This document shows, piece by piece, positions 36,794 through 45,598 of a DNA stretch of 64,000 nt (position 1 is the first letter of the stretch; every line of letters starts with the position of its first letter). Below the pieces are notes generated by a model. It ran no database searches. It had not been told where the DNA came from and was given only the letters and a program-made list of their open reading frames with translations. The stretch spans positions 963,511 to 1,027,510 of the forward strand of contig CP129490.1 in the NCBI GenBank assembly GCA_030584085.1, given 5' to 3'. Position numbers and translations under genes: made by a program. The DNA comes from Melioribacteraceae bacterium (GTDB lineage Bacteria; Bacteroidota; Ignavibacteria; Ignavibacteriales; Melioribacteraceae).

Positions 36794-37810
36794 ATGAAAA
36801 GATTATTAATAATATTTACTGTACTAATCTTTAGCTTTTCGCTCTATGCAGGCGATGCAGCTAGAAAGGGTACAACAGGCGCTGAGCAATTGCTTGTTCC
36901 GGTTGGTGCTAGGGGAATTGCAACTGGCGGCTCCATGCTTGCTACTCTTACTGGATTAGAGTCAATTTACTATAACCCGGCAGGGTTAGCTCGGCATGAT
37001 GGTGCTGAAGCTATGTTTAGCTACATGTCTTATCTCGCGGATATAAATGTATCATATTTTGCCGCATCCGCTAATTTAGGTGATTTCGGTTCAATGGCTC
37101 TTAGCTTCAAAACATTCGATTTTGGAGATATTCCTGTTACAACCGTTAACTTACCTGATGGAACCGGTGAGACTTATTCACCTACATTCTTAACAGTAGG
37201 TTTAACTTATTCTAAAATAGTTACCGATCGTATTTCTGTTGGTGCCAATTTCAAATTAATCACTGAAGAAATTGTGAACACTACTGCTTCAGGTTTTGCA
37301 GTAGACTTTGGTGTTCAATATAGATTTAGTGAATCATTGTTCTTAGGCGCTTCAGTTAAAAACATTGGTTCTAACATGACCTACTCCGGTTCTGACTTAC
37401 AACAGTCGACTGAAATTCCTGGTACATCGCCGGGAAGTAAAACCGGTTTGTTGGAAGTTGTAGCGGAAGAATTTCAAATTCCATCATATTTTGAGTTAAG
37501 TTTAGCTTATAAATATGACTTCAACGAACAAAATAGATTGATTGTTGCTTCAACATTTACTAATAATAATTCGTTTGAAGATAATCTGAGCTTAGGCTTA
37601 GAATATGGATTCATGAATACTTTCTTCTTACGTGGCGGATATAGCTTCTTAACAGAAAATAGTGATGAATCTGTTTTTGGATTCACAGCCGGTGCCGGTG
37701 TTAACTATGATTTCGCTGGCGAATTAGGCATTGCTGTTGATTACGCTTTCCGCGATGTTAAAGAATTTCCAGAACCTAATCACATATTTACAGTTAAATT
37801 AGGCTTCTAA
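36794..37810 (+). CDS. PorV/PorQ-family outer-membrane protein
   Basis: 338 aa. A signal peptide (residues 1-19, cleavage near YAG) leads to the conserved family start GAEQLLVPVGARGIATGGS followed by GLESIYYNPAGLA, the FadL-like PorV/PorQ signature. The rest is a beta-barrel. In Bacteroidota PorV brings cargo to the type IX attachment complex, and paralogues serve individual cargoes. The location after a sorting-domain protein supports this. It is followed by a strong terminator, which closes the envelope block. Confidence 0.88.
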   Translation: MKRLLIIFTVLIFSFSLYAGDAARKGTTGAEQLLVPVGARGIATGGSMLATLTGLESIYYNPAGLARHDGAEAMFSYMSYLADINVSYFAASANLGDFGSMALSFKTFDFGDIPVTTVNLPDGTGETYSPTFLTVGLTYSKIVTDRISVGANFKLITEEIVNTTASGFAVDFGVQYRFSESLFLGASVKNIGSNMTYSGSDLQQSTEIPGTSPGSKTGLLEVVAEEFQIPSYFELSLAYKYDFNEQNRLIVASTFTNNNSFEDNLSLGLEYGFMNTFFLRGGYSFLTENSDESVFGFTAGAGVNYDFAGELGIAVDYAFRDVKEFPEPNHIFTVKLGF

Positions 37811-37830
37811 TTGTAGTTCTGTTTTCTTTC

Positions 37831-37875
37831 AAAAGCGCTTGCTGTTTAACAGTAAGCGCTTTTTTAATTTTTTAT
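37831..37875 (+). terminator. Strong intrinsic terminator after the PorV-like gene
   Basis: AAAAGCGCTTGCTGT (37831-37845) pairs with ACAGTAAGCGCTTTT (37849-37863), 14 of 15 positions, with a 3-base loop and a T-rich tail (TTTTTAATTTTTT). Confidence 0.92.
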
Positions 37876-37897
37876 AATTAATAATTGAGAGTGAATT

Positions 37898-39271
37898 ATG
37901 AGGGGGATTAGATTTTGTAAATATTTTTGTCTGCTATTTCTTTTTACATTTTCGTTATTTGGGCAAAATAATTTTGAATATGATTATGCCAGATTTTATA
38001 ACCCAGCGGATGGTTCAAGCTATGTTGAGTTATATTATTCGTTTGTAAGATCTGCTCTAAGTACAGTTTCAACGGAGGACAAAAACGTTAGTCAAGGCAA
38101 ATTAGCAGTTAAGATTATTGATAAAAGAGATAATCAAATAGTATTTAATAATATGTGGCAATTGGATATTGAAAATTCGACCACGGATGATGATAAATTA
38201 CTGGTTGGTTTGTTGGATTTTCCTTTACCTGAATCTGAGTATTTGTTTGATATCTCGGCAGAGGATCTGAATAACCCTGAATTTAATTTTAACTCTTCTT
38301 TTGATATTTCTGTTACTCCGTTTCCAGAATCTAGCATTGTCGTGAGTGATATTCAGCTTGCTACCGCAATAATTCCACAATCACAAAACACCGAATCTAT
38401 TTTTTACAAAAACTCGATAGAAATTACTCCTAATCCAAGTTTAATTTATGGGGATAGTAATCCTGTGCTCTTCTTTTATTCGGAAATTTATGGACTATCA
38501 AGCGGGGCAGTAAATAATTTTATTATTGAGCAAAAATTATTTGATGCAACAAACACAATGGTTCATGATAAACAGAGAAAAATTTCCAATGAGCATTCTT
38601 CAGTTGTTGAGGTGGGCGCAATAAAAGTAAATGAATTAAATAGTGGAATATACACTTTAGTCATAAGTATTCGAGATGATTTGAACATGGTTTCGGCAAA
38701 CTCAACTAAAAAAGTTTTTATTTACAATAGAGATCGAGTTGATGAAAGCACTAACTTTGCCGAAAGTCAAAAGTCGATGTTAGAATCTGAATTAATGATA
38801 ATGAGTGATGATGAAATTGATTATATGTATGAGACAGCTGTCTATATTGCCACTGAAGCCGAGAAGCAACAATGGAAAAAACTTTCGGATTATGATGCGA
38901 AAAGAAAATTTTTAAGTTCATTTTGGGAAAAACGAGATTCCGATCCAACTACAGAAATTAATGAATATAAAAGAGATTATTATGAGAGGGTGGCTTATGC
39001 GAATAAAAACTATGGTAATGTGAGCCGTAAAGAAGGTTGGAAAACCGATAGGGGAAGGGTATATATAACATACGGTGCACCCGGTGAAATCGAGAGATTC
39101 CAAAATGAATATTACTCGCAACCTTATGAAATTTGGCAATATTATAATTTAGATGGTGGAGTTATCTTTCTTTTTGCTGATGAACAAAGTCTAAATATAT
39201 ACAAACTCGTACACTCTACAAAAAAAGGTGAAATTTATAATTACAATCAATATTTAAAATACGTGCAATAA
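37898..39271 (+). CDS. GWxTD domain-containing secreted protein (first of tandem pair)
   Basis: 457 aa. A signal peptide spans residues 1-25 (LLFLFTFSLFG-Q). The defining motif GWKTD is at residues 380-384 inside the typical C-terminal domain (KFLSSFWEKRDSDP, YERVAYANKNYG, RGRVYITYGAPGEIE, PYEIWQYY). GWxTD proteins are widespread in Bacteroidota/Acidobacteriota-like bacteria, and their function is unknown. An N-terminal beta-rich region binds no recognised ligand. The paralogue follows after a terminator. Confidence 0.88.
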   Translation: MRGIRFCKYFCLLFLFTFSLFGQNNFEYDYARFYNPADGSSYVELYYSFVRSALSTVSTEDKNVSQGKLAVKIIDKRDNQIVFNNMWQLDIENSTTDDDKLLVGLLDFPLPESEYLFDISAEDLNNPEFNFNSSFDISVTPFPESSIVVSDIQLATAIIPQSQNTESIFYKNSIEITPNPSLIYGDSNPVLFFYSEIYGLSSGAVNNFIIEQKLFDATNTMVHDKQRKISNEHSSVVEVGAIKVNELNSGIYTLVISIRDDLNMVSANSTKKVFIYNRDRVDESTNFAESQKSMLESELMIMSDDEIDYMYETAVYIATEAEKQQWKKLSDYDAKRKFLSSFWEKRDSDPTTEINEYKRDYYERVAYANKNYGNVSRKEGWKTDRGRVYITYGAPGEIERFQNEYYSQPYEIWQYYNLDGGVIFLFADEQSLNIYKLVHSTKKGEIYNYNQYLKYVQ

Positions 39272-39294
39272 ATAAGTTTGTTTAATAATTGAAT

Positions 39295-39330
39295 AAAAAG
39301 AATTATCATGTAGGTGATAATTCTTTTTTT
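39295..39330 (+). terminator. Hairpin and T-run ending at the next start codon
   Basis: A perfect 14-base stem (AAAAAGAATTATCA at 39295-39308, TGATAATTCTTTTT at 39315-39328) with a 6-base loop and an uninterrupted run of eight Ts (39324-39331). It lies between the two GWxTD genes; the downstream ATG is at 39333, leaving no room for a normal ribosome site. Confidence 0.85.
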
Positions 39331-39332
39331 TT

Positions 39333-40700
39333 ATGAAAAATGTCTTAAAAAATATTACACTTTTTCTCTTCTTCTGTACTATTGTTTTTTCTCAACATCA
39401 GTACGAGTTTGATTACGATTATGCGCAGTTCAGGAACAGCGATTCAACTAATATTTTTGAAGTCTATTATGAATTTAATTCCGAGAATCTGGTAAAGAAT
39501 TATCTGTATAATGATTCTACCATTATCCTTAATATTATTTTTTCACTATCGAAGAATCAAAATTCAGATGAGATTTTGTCGGACACTGTTTATAATAGCT
39601 TCAAACTAAACGAGCTTTTAACCGGCGATGGTTATAGAGATATAATCGGTGTAAAAAAATTAGTAGTTCCATCCGGTTACTATGACATGTTTATTTATTT
39701 CCAAAATAGTAACAAAATCCTTGAACAGATAGTTAATACATCAATATTGACAAAGAAATATGGCACATCGAACCCAACACTAAGTGATATCCAATTAGCA
39801 AGATCAATAAAAAAAGATTCTTCATCAGTAGAAAGTTTGTTTTCCAAAAATACTCTACGAATAATACCAAATCCATCTACAACTTATTCAAGTGATCTGC
39901 CTTTGCTGAAGTATTATGCTGAATTATATAATATTGCTGACGAAGATAGTTTAACTTTATCAACTTACCTCGTTTCGGGTGACTCAAAAGTTGTATTCTC
40001 AAATTCCAAAACAATTTCTTCAAATTTTGAATCAATTGCCCACATTGATCAAATCAATTTGTTGAAATACCCGACCGGTGTATATACTCTTCAATTGATT
40101 TTTAGTTCAGCTTCGAAGGAGTATGCATTTGTCAGTCAAAAACAATTCTATTTTTATAATAAATTTTACACTGTTAATTCTATTGAAGGAACTTCAGATC
40201 AAGTTTTACAAAAAGAATCTCCCTTCTCATATTTTTCAGCAGAAGAATGTGATGAAGTATTTAATCAAGCCCGATACATCGCCACTAGTAAAGAAATCGA
40301 GAGATATGAGTCGATATCTTCAGCGGAAGGCAAACGTGAATTTCTTACAAGGTTTTGGGAATCAAAGAATACTACCGGTTCCGAAAATAAAATTTCATAT
40401 GAAGAATATATGAACCGAGTTGACAAAGCCAATAGCAAATTTAGGGGCTTGAGTGCAAATGGGTATAGTACCGAGCGGGGAAGAGTTTTCATAAAATATG
40501 GTGAGCCTAATAAAGTTGAACAATTTCCAAACGAATCCAATTTAAGACCTTATGAAATTTGGTACTACGATACACTTGAAGGGGGTGTAGTGTTCATTTT
40601 CGGAGATTTGAATGGATTTGGTGATTATGATCTTATTCATTCAACTAAACGAGGCGAAATATTTGACGATACTTGGCAAAGAAGATTATACATTTATTAA
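39333..40700 (+). CDS. GWxTD-like secreted protein (second, diverged paralogue)
   Basis: 455 aa. A signal peptide lies at residues 1-20 (ITLFLFFCTIVFS-Q), so the ATG at 39333 is the right start even though it directly follows a terminator T-run with no Shine-Dalgarno. The domain matches the upstream gene (EFLTRFWES, RVDKANSKFRG, RGRVFIKYGEPNKVEQF, PYEIWYYDTLEGGVVFIFGD, LIHSTKRGEIF), but the namesake motif reads GYSTE (residues 377-381) in place of GWKTD. Clear tandem duplication with divergence. The acyltransferase gene begins two bases after its stop. Confidence 0.84.
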   Translation: MKNVLKNITLFLFFCTIVFSQHQYEFDYDYAQFRNSDSTNIFEVYYEFNSENLVKNYLYNDSTIILNIIFSLSKNQNSDEILSDTVYNSFKLNELLTGDGYRDIIGVKKLVVPSGYYDMFIYFQNSNKILEQIVNTSILTKKYGTSNPTLSDIQLARSIKKDSSSVESLFSKNTLRIIPNPSTTYSSDLPLLKYYAELYNIADEDSLTLSTYLVSGDSKVVFSNSKTISSNFESIAHIDQINLLKYPTGVYTLQLIFSSASKEYAFVSQKQFYFYNKFYTVNSIEGTSDQVLQKESPFSYFSAEECDEVFNQARYIATSKEIERYESISSAEGKREFLTRFWESKNTTGSENKISYEEYMNRVDKANSKFRGLSANGYSTERGRVFIKYGEPNKVEQFPNESNLRPYEIWYYDTLEGGVVFIFGDLNGFGDYDLIHSTKRGEIFDDTWQRRLYIY

Positions 40701-40702
40701 AA

Positions 40703-41578
40703 ATGAAAAATATTCTTGAGTATATTGCTTTTCTTTTTATTGCCAAAGTTGTTCAATTATTGGGTGTACGAAGATTAAACTATCCAGCTAAGATTTTATC
40801 TTTTCTCTTTTTTGACCTTCTAAAAATTCGAACACAAGTGACATTTAAAAACTTGGCAATTGCTTTCCCTGATAAAAATCAAAGTGAATTAAAATCAATA
40901 GCAAAGCAAAGCTATTTCCATTTTTCAAGATTGATACTCGAAATTATGTGCTTCCCTAAGATGAGCAACAATGAAATGTCAAATTTGCTTCAATGTCCCC
41001 ATGAAGATTTACAATTATTAAAAGATAAATATAATGAAGGTTTGGGATTGATTTTCATGACGGCACACTTTGGTAATTGGGAAGTCGGTGCAATTTCCTT
41101 ACCGATGCAAATGGGTACAATTATGTATCCAATAGTTAAACCGCAAAGAAATCCCTATGTTGATAAATGGTTGAACGATATGCGGGAAAAGCATGGTAAT
41201 AAAGTGATTCCCTTGGGAATGTCAATTCGTAAAATTTATCAAGTTTTGAAGGATAATAAATTGCTTGGTGTTGTTGCCGATCAGCGTGGACCTAAAGATG
41301 GAATGAGAGTAAAATTATTTGGCAGAGATACTGCCATTTATTCGGGAATTGGAGATTTAATTATCAAAACTAAGACACCGCTTTATATTTTGTTTGCAGT
41401 CAGAACCTCAGACTATAAATTTTCGGCTTATGCCGAAGAGATCAACTTGGAAGAATTACCACAAGATCATAACGAAAAAGTAAAAGAAATAATACAGCGT
41501 TATGTTAATCTACTTGAGAAATATGTAAGGCTTTATCCGGAGCAATGGTTTTGGATGCACAATATCTGGAAATATTAA
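40703..41578 (+). CDS. Lipid A biosynthesis (LpxL/HtrB-like) acyltransferase
   Basis: 291 aa from ATG 40703, which is two bases after the upstream stop; an in-frame TTG at 40673 would overlap and is less likely. An N-terminal hydrophobic helix anchors it to the inner membrane. The catalytic H-x4-E motif HFGNWE is at H122 and E127, with the later GVVADQRGPKDG substrate loop. It transfers an acyl chain to a lysophospholipid or lipid A precursor. The following GT9 gene fits a role in lipid A/core assembly. Confidence 0.88.
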   Translation: MKNILEYIAFLFIAKVVQLLGVRRLNYPAKILSFLFFDLLKIRTQVTFKNLAIAFPDKNQSELKSIAKQSYFHFSRLILEIMCFPKMSNNEMSNLLQCPHEDLQLLKDKYNEGLGLIFMTAHFGNWEVGAISLPMQMGTIMYPIVKPQRNPYVDKWLNDMREKHGNKVIPLGMSIRKIYQVLKDNKLLGVVADQRGPKDGMRVKLFGRDTAIYSGIGDLIIKTKTPLYILFAVRTSDYKFSAYAEEINLEELPQDHNEKVKEIIQRYVNLLEKYVRLYPEQWFWMHNIWKY

Positions 41579-41579
41579 A

Positions 41580-42593
41580 ATGAAAATTCTAGTTATTCAA
41601 ACCGCTTTCCCGGGCGATGCCATCTTAACACTTCCCTTAATTCAAGAAATTTCTAAGCAATACCAAAATTCAGAGATAGATATTCTTTGTATTCCTTCTA
41701 CAAAAATATTATTTGATGCTTCACCATATATTAAAAATGTAATTGTCTATGATAAGCGGAAGATTGATAAAGGTTTTTTTGCATTCTTCAGACTTGCAAA
41801 AAAGTTAAAACAAAATAAATATAATAAAATTATTTCCCCTCATAGATCAGCAAGATCTTCATTACTCGCTTTTTTTTCGGGGGCGAAAGAAAGAGTTTCA
41901 TTTGATAAATCTTCACTAGCTTTTTTATATAACAAGAAAATAAAGTATCATACCGATTGGCATGAAGTAAGAAGAAATTTGTCACTTTTAGGAGAGGATT
42001 ATTCCGAAAGTTGGAAAATACTTCCTGAAATTCTTATAACTAAAGAGATTAAAAAGCATGTTGAAGGTTTGTTTTCACATGTCGATTTCAATAAACTGAT
42101 TGTTATTGCGCCCGGCTCTGTCTGGGAAACTAAAAAGTATCCTATTGAATACTTTCAAAAAATTTGTGACGAGTTAGTTAAAAATAGTTATGAAATTATT
42201 GTGATTGGTGGTAAAGAAGATTCTCGGCTTGCCGAAATCCTAGTTAAGAACAATCCTAAAATTATTAATAGTTGTGGTCAACTAAATTTTTTGCATTCAA
42301 TTTACTTAATAAAATTGTCGCGCTTACTTATTTGTAACGATAGCGCGCCAACACATTTGGGGATGGCTACCGATTCTTCAGTTCTGACTATTTATTGTTC
42401 AACAATTCCTAAATTCGGATTCTATCCATACAATGCTAAAAGTAAGCCCATATCATTTGATAAGCTCGATTGTAAGCCTTGTGGAATACATGGTCATATC
42501 AAATGCCCCAAAGAACACTTTAAGTGTGGATTTGAGCTTAAGCCTTCCCAAGTGCTGGAAGAAATATACTTGATGCTCGAAGCGGGACATTAA
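41580..42593 (+). CDS. Glycosyltransferase family 9 (heptosyltransferase-like)
   Basis: 337 aa. GT-B fold with the GT9 start IQTAFPGDAILTLPLI and the C-terminal donor site (VIAPGSVWETKKYP, CNDSAPTHLGMA). WaaF/WaaC enzymes add ADP-heptose to the lipopolysaccharide inner core. The ATG begins one base after the acyltransferase stop. A cysteine-rich late segment (DCKPCGIHGHIKCPKEHFKCG) is typical of some family members. Heptose is presumed, not shown. Confidence 0.88.
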   Translation: MKILVIQTAFPGDAILTLPLIQEISKQYQNSEIDILCIPSTKILFDASPYIKNVIVYDKRKIDKGFFAFFRLAKKLKQNKYNKIISPHRSARSSLLAFFSGAKERVSFDKSSLAFLYNKKIKYHTDWHEVRRNLSLLGEDYSESWKILPEILITKEIKKHVEGLFSHVDFNKLIVIAPGSVWETKKYPIEYFQKICDELVKNSYEIIVIGGKEDSRLAEILVKNNPKIINSCGQLNFLHSIYLIKLSRLLICNDSAPTHLGMATDSSVLTIYCSTIPKFGFYPYNAKSKPISFDKLDCKPCGIHGHIKCPKEHFKCGFELKPSQVLEEIYLMLEAGH

Positions 42594-42606
42594 TTTCATA
42601 ATTAAT

Positions 42607-42614
42607 TATATTTG
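42607..42614 (+). promoter_or_regulatory. Candidate -7 element before the M23/bactofilin/ATP synthase genes
   Basis: TATATTTG matches the Bacteroidota TAnnTTTG element exactly and lies 22 bases before the ATG of the M23 gene. No good -33 motif is visible at 19-21 bases upstream. Confidence 0.35.
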
Positions 42615-42636
42615 CGGTTCATGTGAGAAAAGCGTC

Positions 42637-43470
42637 ATGAAATTCCTAAAAATTAAAGACATAAAAAATTCTTCTGTTTACATAACCCCGAATTTTCCCG
42701 TTTTGCAAACTAAGAGGTATAAATTTTCTTTCCTAAGAGTCTTGGGAGCAATCTCACTATATACTTTATTCATTTCAATAATTGTACTGGCTGTTGTCCT
42801 ATTCACTCCGGCAAGAAACGTTGTTTTTTTCTTTGAGAATGATAGACTTAATGAACAGATCGTAAAAGTAAAAGAATTGGAAGGAAAAGTTTATTTCTTA
42901 TCGAATGAACTACAAAAATTAGCCTCCACAAATGAAAGACTGAAATATGCAATGATTTTAGCATCAACTGATTCACTAGATTCTAGTTCAGCAATTTATG
43001 ATTCATTACGAAAAGAAAATTCACCTCTGAAAAAATCCGGCGGAAATTTATTAGGTGTGTTTCTCGACTTTATCAAGTTATTTCAATCTGAAAACTCTGA
43101 AGGAATTTTTATCTCTCCGGTTTCTGGTATAATTATAAAAAAATATGAACCGGATCGCGGTCATTTAGGAATTGATTATGGTGTAAAAAAAGGGACATCC
43201 ATTCATGCAGTTCAAAGTGGAGTCGTAATATTTTCGGGTTTTACACCAGAGTATGGTTACTCGTTGATCATTCAACATGAAGAAGATTTTATCTCAGTTT
43301 ATCGGCATTGTGAATCAACTCTTGTTAAAGAGCGAGAAACAGTAAAACAAGGTGAATTAGTTGCGCTTAGCGGAAATAGTGGATATAAAACCACCGGACC
43401 TCATTTACACTTTGAACTTTGGAAAAGTGGTAAAACTGTTAATCCAGAAAATTTTATTATTAATAATTAG
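42637..43470 (+). CDS. M23-family (LytM) murein endopeptidase
   Basis: 277 aa. A single membrane helix near residues 36-58, a coiled-coil stretch (about 65-105), and a C-terminal LytM domain. The zinc ligands are visible as H176 and D180 in HLGID and H258 in HLHFE (256-260). It cleaves peptidoglycan cross-links in the periplasm. The bactofilin gene starts 8 bases downstream; this pairing is common and links peptidase placement to cell shape. Confidence 0.93.
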   Translation: MKFLKIKDIKNSSVYITPNFPVLQTKRYKFSFLRVLGAISLYTLFISIIVLAVVLFTPARNVVFFFENDRLNEQIVKVKELEGKVYFLSNELQKLASTNERLKYAMILASTDSLDSSSAIYDSLRKENSPLKKSGGNLLGVFLDFIKLFQSENSEGIFISPVSGIIIKKYEPDRGHLGIDYGVKKGTSIHAVQSGVVIFSGFTPEYGYSLIIQHEEDFISVYRHCESTLVKERETVKQGELVALSGNSGYKTTGPHLHFELWKSGKTVNPENFIINN

Positions 43471-43478
43471 GAAGTAAG

Positions 43479-43832
43479 ATGGCTCAGAAAAATAACTCCT
43501 CTTCATCAATTGATGTTAGTATTTTAAGCTCGGGTGTTAAAATTGAAGGCAAACTTTATAGCGAAGGAAGTATGAGAATTGACGGCCATGTAATTGGTGA
43601 TATAACAGTTAATGGGAATTTAACACTCGGTGAAAGTTCTACCGTTGATGGAAATATAAAAGCAATGAATGTAACATTAAGCGGAAAGGTTAACGGATCA
43701 GTTACATCAAATGAAAAGGTAATCCTCGAACCAAATTCTTCACTATCGGGCGATTTAATAACAAAAATATTGGTGATTGAAGAAGGAGCCAAATTTGAAG
43801 GGAATAGCTCCATGAATTCCGATTCGAAATAA
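43479..43832 (+). CDS. Bactofilin (polymer-forming cytoskeletal protein)
   Basis: 117 aa, one beta-helical bactofilin domain (about residues 11-105) with the regular spacing of G/S and hydrophobics (VKIEGKLYSEGSMRIDGHVIG and successive GNLTLG, GNIKA, GKVNGSV, GDLITK). It self-assembles into filaments at the membrane. The M23 enzyme directly upstream is its likely partner. It lies 14 bases before the ATP synthase accessory genes. Confidence 0.95.
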   Translation: MAQKNNSSSSIDVSILSSGVKIEGKLYSEGSMRIDGHVIGDITVNGNLTLGESSTVDGNIKAMNVTLSGKVNGSVTSNEKVILEPNSSLSGDLITKILVIEEGAKFEGNSSMNSDSK

Positions 43833-43846
43833 ATCGGAAATTAGAC

Positions 43847-44092
43847 ATGCCAAAAAAAAATAATCACTCCAACCTTCTTAAAACTTATCATGACGTAGGC
43901 CCGTATCTCGGGTTGGGAACACAACTCGCGGCAACCATCGTTCTAATGTTTTTTTTAGGCAGATGGTTGGATGGAAAATTCGAAACGGATCCGGTCTTGA
44001 CAATTGCTTTTTCTTTTTTCGGTGGTTTTGCCGGTATTTATAACTTTATAAAAACTGTATTAAATATGAATAAAAAGAAAAATCATGATTAA
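43847..44092 (+). CDS. atpZ: AtpZ/AtpI-family ATP synthase accessory protein
   Basis: 81 aa with two membrane helices. It has the family pattern YLGLGTQLAATIVLMFFLGRWLD and the second helix FSFFGGFAGIYNFIKTVL. AtpZ/AtpI proteins assist c-ring assembly or magnesium uptake. It overlaps the next small gene by eight bases. Confidence 0.8.
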   Translation: MPKKNNHSNLLKTYHDVGPYLGLGTQLAATIVLMFFLGRWLDGKFETDPVLTIAFSFFGGFAGIYNFIKTVLNMNKKKNHD

Positions 44093-44462
44093 ACAAGTTT
44101 ACACTATAATTATTGGGATATCGGTTGTCTTCATATTTTTGAATCTATTCAACATTATCGAATGGTATTTAGTTGAGGCATGTCTAACAGCTGCTGGACT
44201 AAATATGCTCACCTCATTTTCCGCTTATTATTTTTTCAAAAAATCTTTAGGAAAATCAAATAAAGAATTCCTCATTTTCAACCTCGGCGGAATGTTTCTT
44301 AGAATTATATTCCTACTCATTGTCGTAATTATTGTGATAAAATTCTTGAATATTGACAAATATGCATTTATATTTCTATTCTTTATTTTTTATTTTACTT
44401 CACTAATCTTTGAAGTGAATTTTTTTCACAAAAAAGCAAAAGAGCAGGGTAAGTCTAAGTAA
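44085..44462 (+). CDS. Small membrane protein, AtpI-like (unassigned)
   Basis: 125 aa with four predicted membrane helices and almost no polar residues outside a short K/E-rich tail. It overlaps the AtpZ gene by eight bases and ends 11 bases before atpB. Position is that of ATP synthase subunit I in many operons; sequence similarity to known AtpI is weak by eye. The function in assembly of the rotor is inferred. Confidence 0.65.
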   Translation: MIKQVYTIIIGISVVFIFLNLFNIIEWYLVEACLTAAGLNMLTSFSAYYFFKKSLGKSNKEFLIFNLGGMFLRIIFLLIVVIIVIKFLNIDKYAFIFLFFIFYFTSLIFEVNFFHKKAKEQGKSK

Positions 44463-44473
44463 TCTAAGAGTTT

Positions 44474-45313
44474 ATGGATTCTCTCTCAACGGAAATACTT
44501 AACGATTCTTTGCAGGTCGCAGAGAAATCGAGTGAAAGTGATTGGATTTTACATCACTCCTTGGATGCAAGATATTTGGATTTTGATCCTTTTATTGTAA
44601 TCCCACTTCCGCATATTGAATTGTTTGGAATTGATATTTCAATTACCAAGCATTTAGTCTATATGTGGGTTGCTGCGATATTTCTTTTCTTCCTTCTGTA
44701 TAATGTTGCTAAAAAGTACAAGAAACAACGGGTCCCGACCGGGTTCGCGAGTATGACTGAGATAATGATTTTATTTGTTAGAGACGAAATTGCGAAACCT
44801 ACAATTCACAAGGGATATGAGAAGTTTGTTCCTTATTTGCTCTCTGCATTCTTTTTTATTTTGACACTAAATTTATTTAGTCTAATCCCTTATGGAACAG
44901 CTGTAACTGGTAATATATCGGTAACGGCTACACTCGCTGTTTTTACATTTATTGTAACGCAACTTGGCGGTATTCAAAACAACGGTTTCGTCGGTTACTT
45001 CAAGGGGCTGGTTCCGCATGGTATTCCTACTTGGCTATTACCGATAATGATTGTGGTTGAGTTACTCGGATTGTTTACAAAGCCTTTTGCCTTAGCTGTT
45101 CGTCTTTTTGCGAACATGCTTGCTGGTAAAATTATTATTTATTCGCTTATCGGATTGATATTTATTATTCATACATATTTTGTAGTTCCTGTGTCGGTTT
45201 CTTTTGCGTTATTTATTTTCATCCTGAAACTTTTAGTGTCACTAATACAGGCATATATTTTTACTATGTTATCCTCGTTGTTTATAGGGATGGCAGTTCA
45301 TCAAGATCATTAA
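44474..45313 (+). CDS. atpB: ATP synthase subunit a
   Basis: 279 aa, about five or six membrane helices. The essential arginine is R210 in LAVRLFANMLAGK. The long N-terminal region (HHSLDARYLDFDPFIVIPLPHIELFG) is usual for the Bacteroidota-type subunit. It forms the half-channels for protons at the c-ring. It lies in the order a, c, b, delta, alpha, gamma. Confidence 0.96.
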   Translation: MDSLSTEILNDSLQVAEKSSESDWILHHSLDARYLDFDPFIVIPLPHIELFGIDISITKHLVYMWVAAIFLFFLLYNVAKKYKKQRVPTGFASMTEIMILFVRDEIAKPTIHKGYEKFVPYLLSAFFFILTLNLFSLIPYGTAVTGNISVTATLAVFTFIVTQLGGIQNNGFVGYFKGLVPHGIPTWLLPIMIVVELLGLFTKPFALAVRLFANMLAGKIIIYSLIGLIFIIHTYFVVPVSVSFALFIFILKLLVSLIQAYIFTMLSSLFIGMAVHQDH

Positions 45314-45342
45314 AAACATATTTAATATTTAGGAGGAATAAA

Positions 45343-45561
45343 ATGGATTTTGCTTATTTAGCTGCTGGATTCGGTGCTGCTTTGACTATTATCGGTGGTG
45401 CTTATGGAATTGGTAAGTTAGCTAGCTCAGCTATGGAAGCTAGTGGTCGTCAACCTGAAGCTGCTGGTGATATCAGAACTTCAATGATTATTGCAGCTGC
45501 TCTTATTGAAGGTATTTCTCTCTTTGCGCTTGTTATCTGTATTTTATTAGCATTAAAATAA
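45343..45561 (+). CDS. atpE: ATP synthase subunit c
   Basis: 72 aa helical hairpin with the polar loop GRQPEA and the ion-binding glutamate E56 (ALIEGISLF). No glutamine/serine sodium-site pattern is seen, so proton coupling is likely. An AGGAGG ribosome site precedes the ATG, in line with the high stoichiometry needed. Confidence 0.97.
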   Translation: MDFAYLAAGFGAALTIIGGAYGIGKLASSAMEASGRQPEAAGDIRTSMIIAAALIEGISLFALVICILLALK

Positions 45562-45598
45562 ACCGCGCAATAATTAATTATCATTAAGCTTAGGAAAA

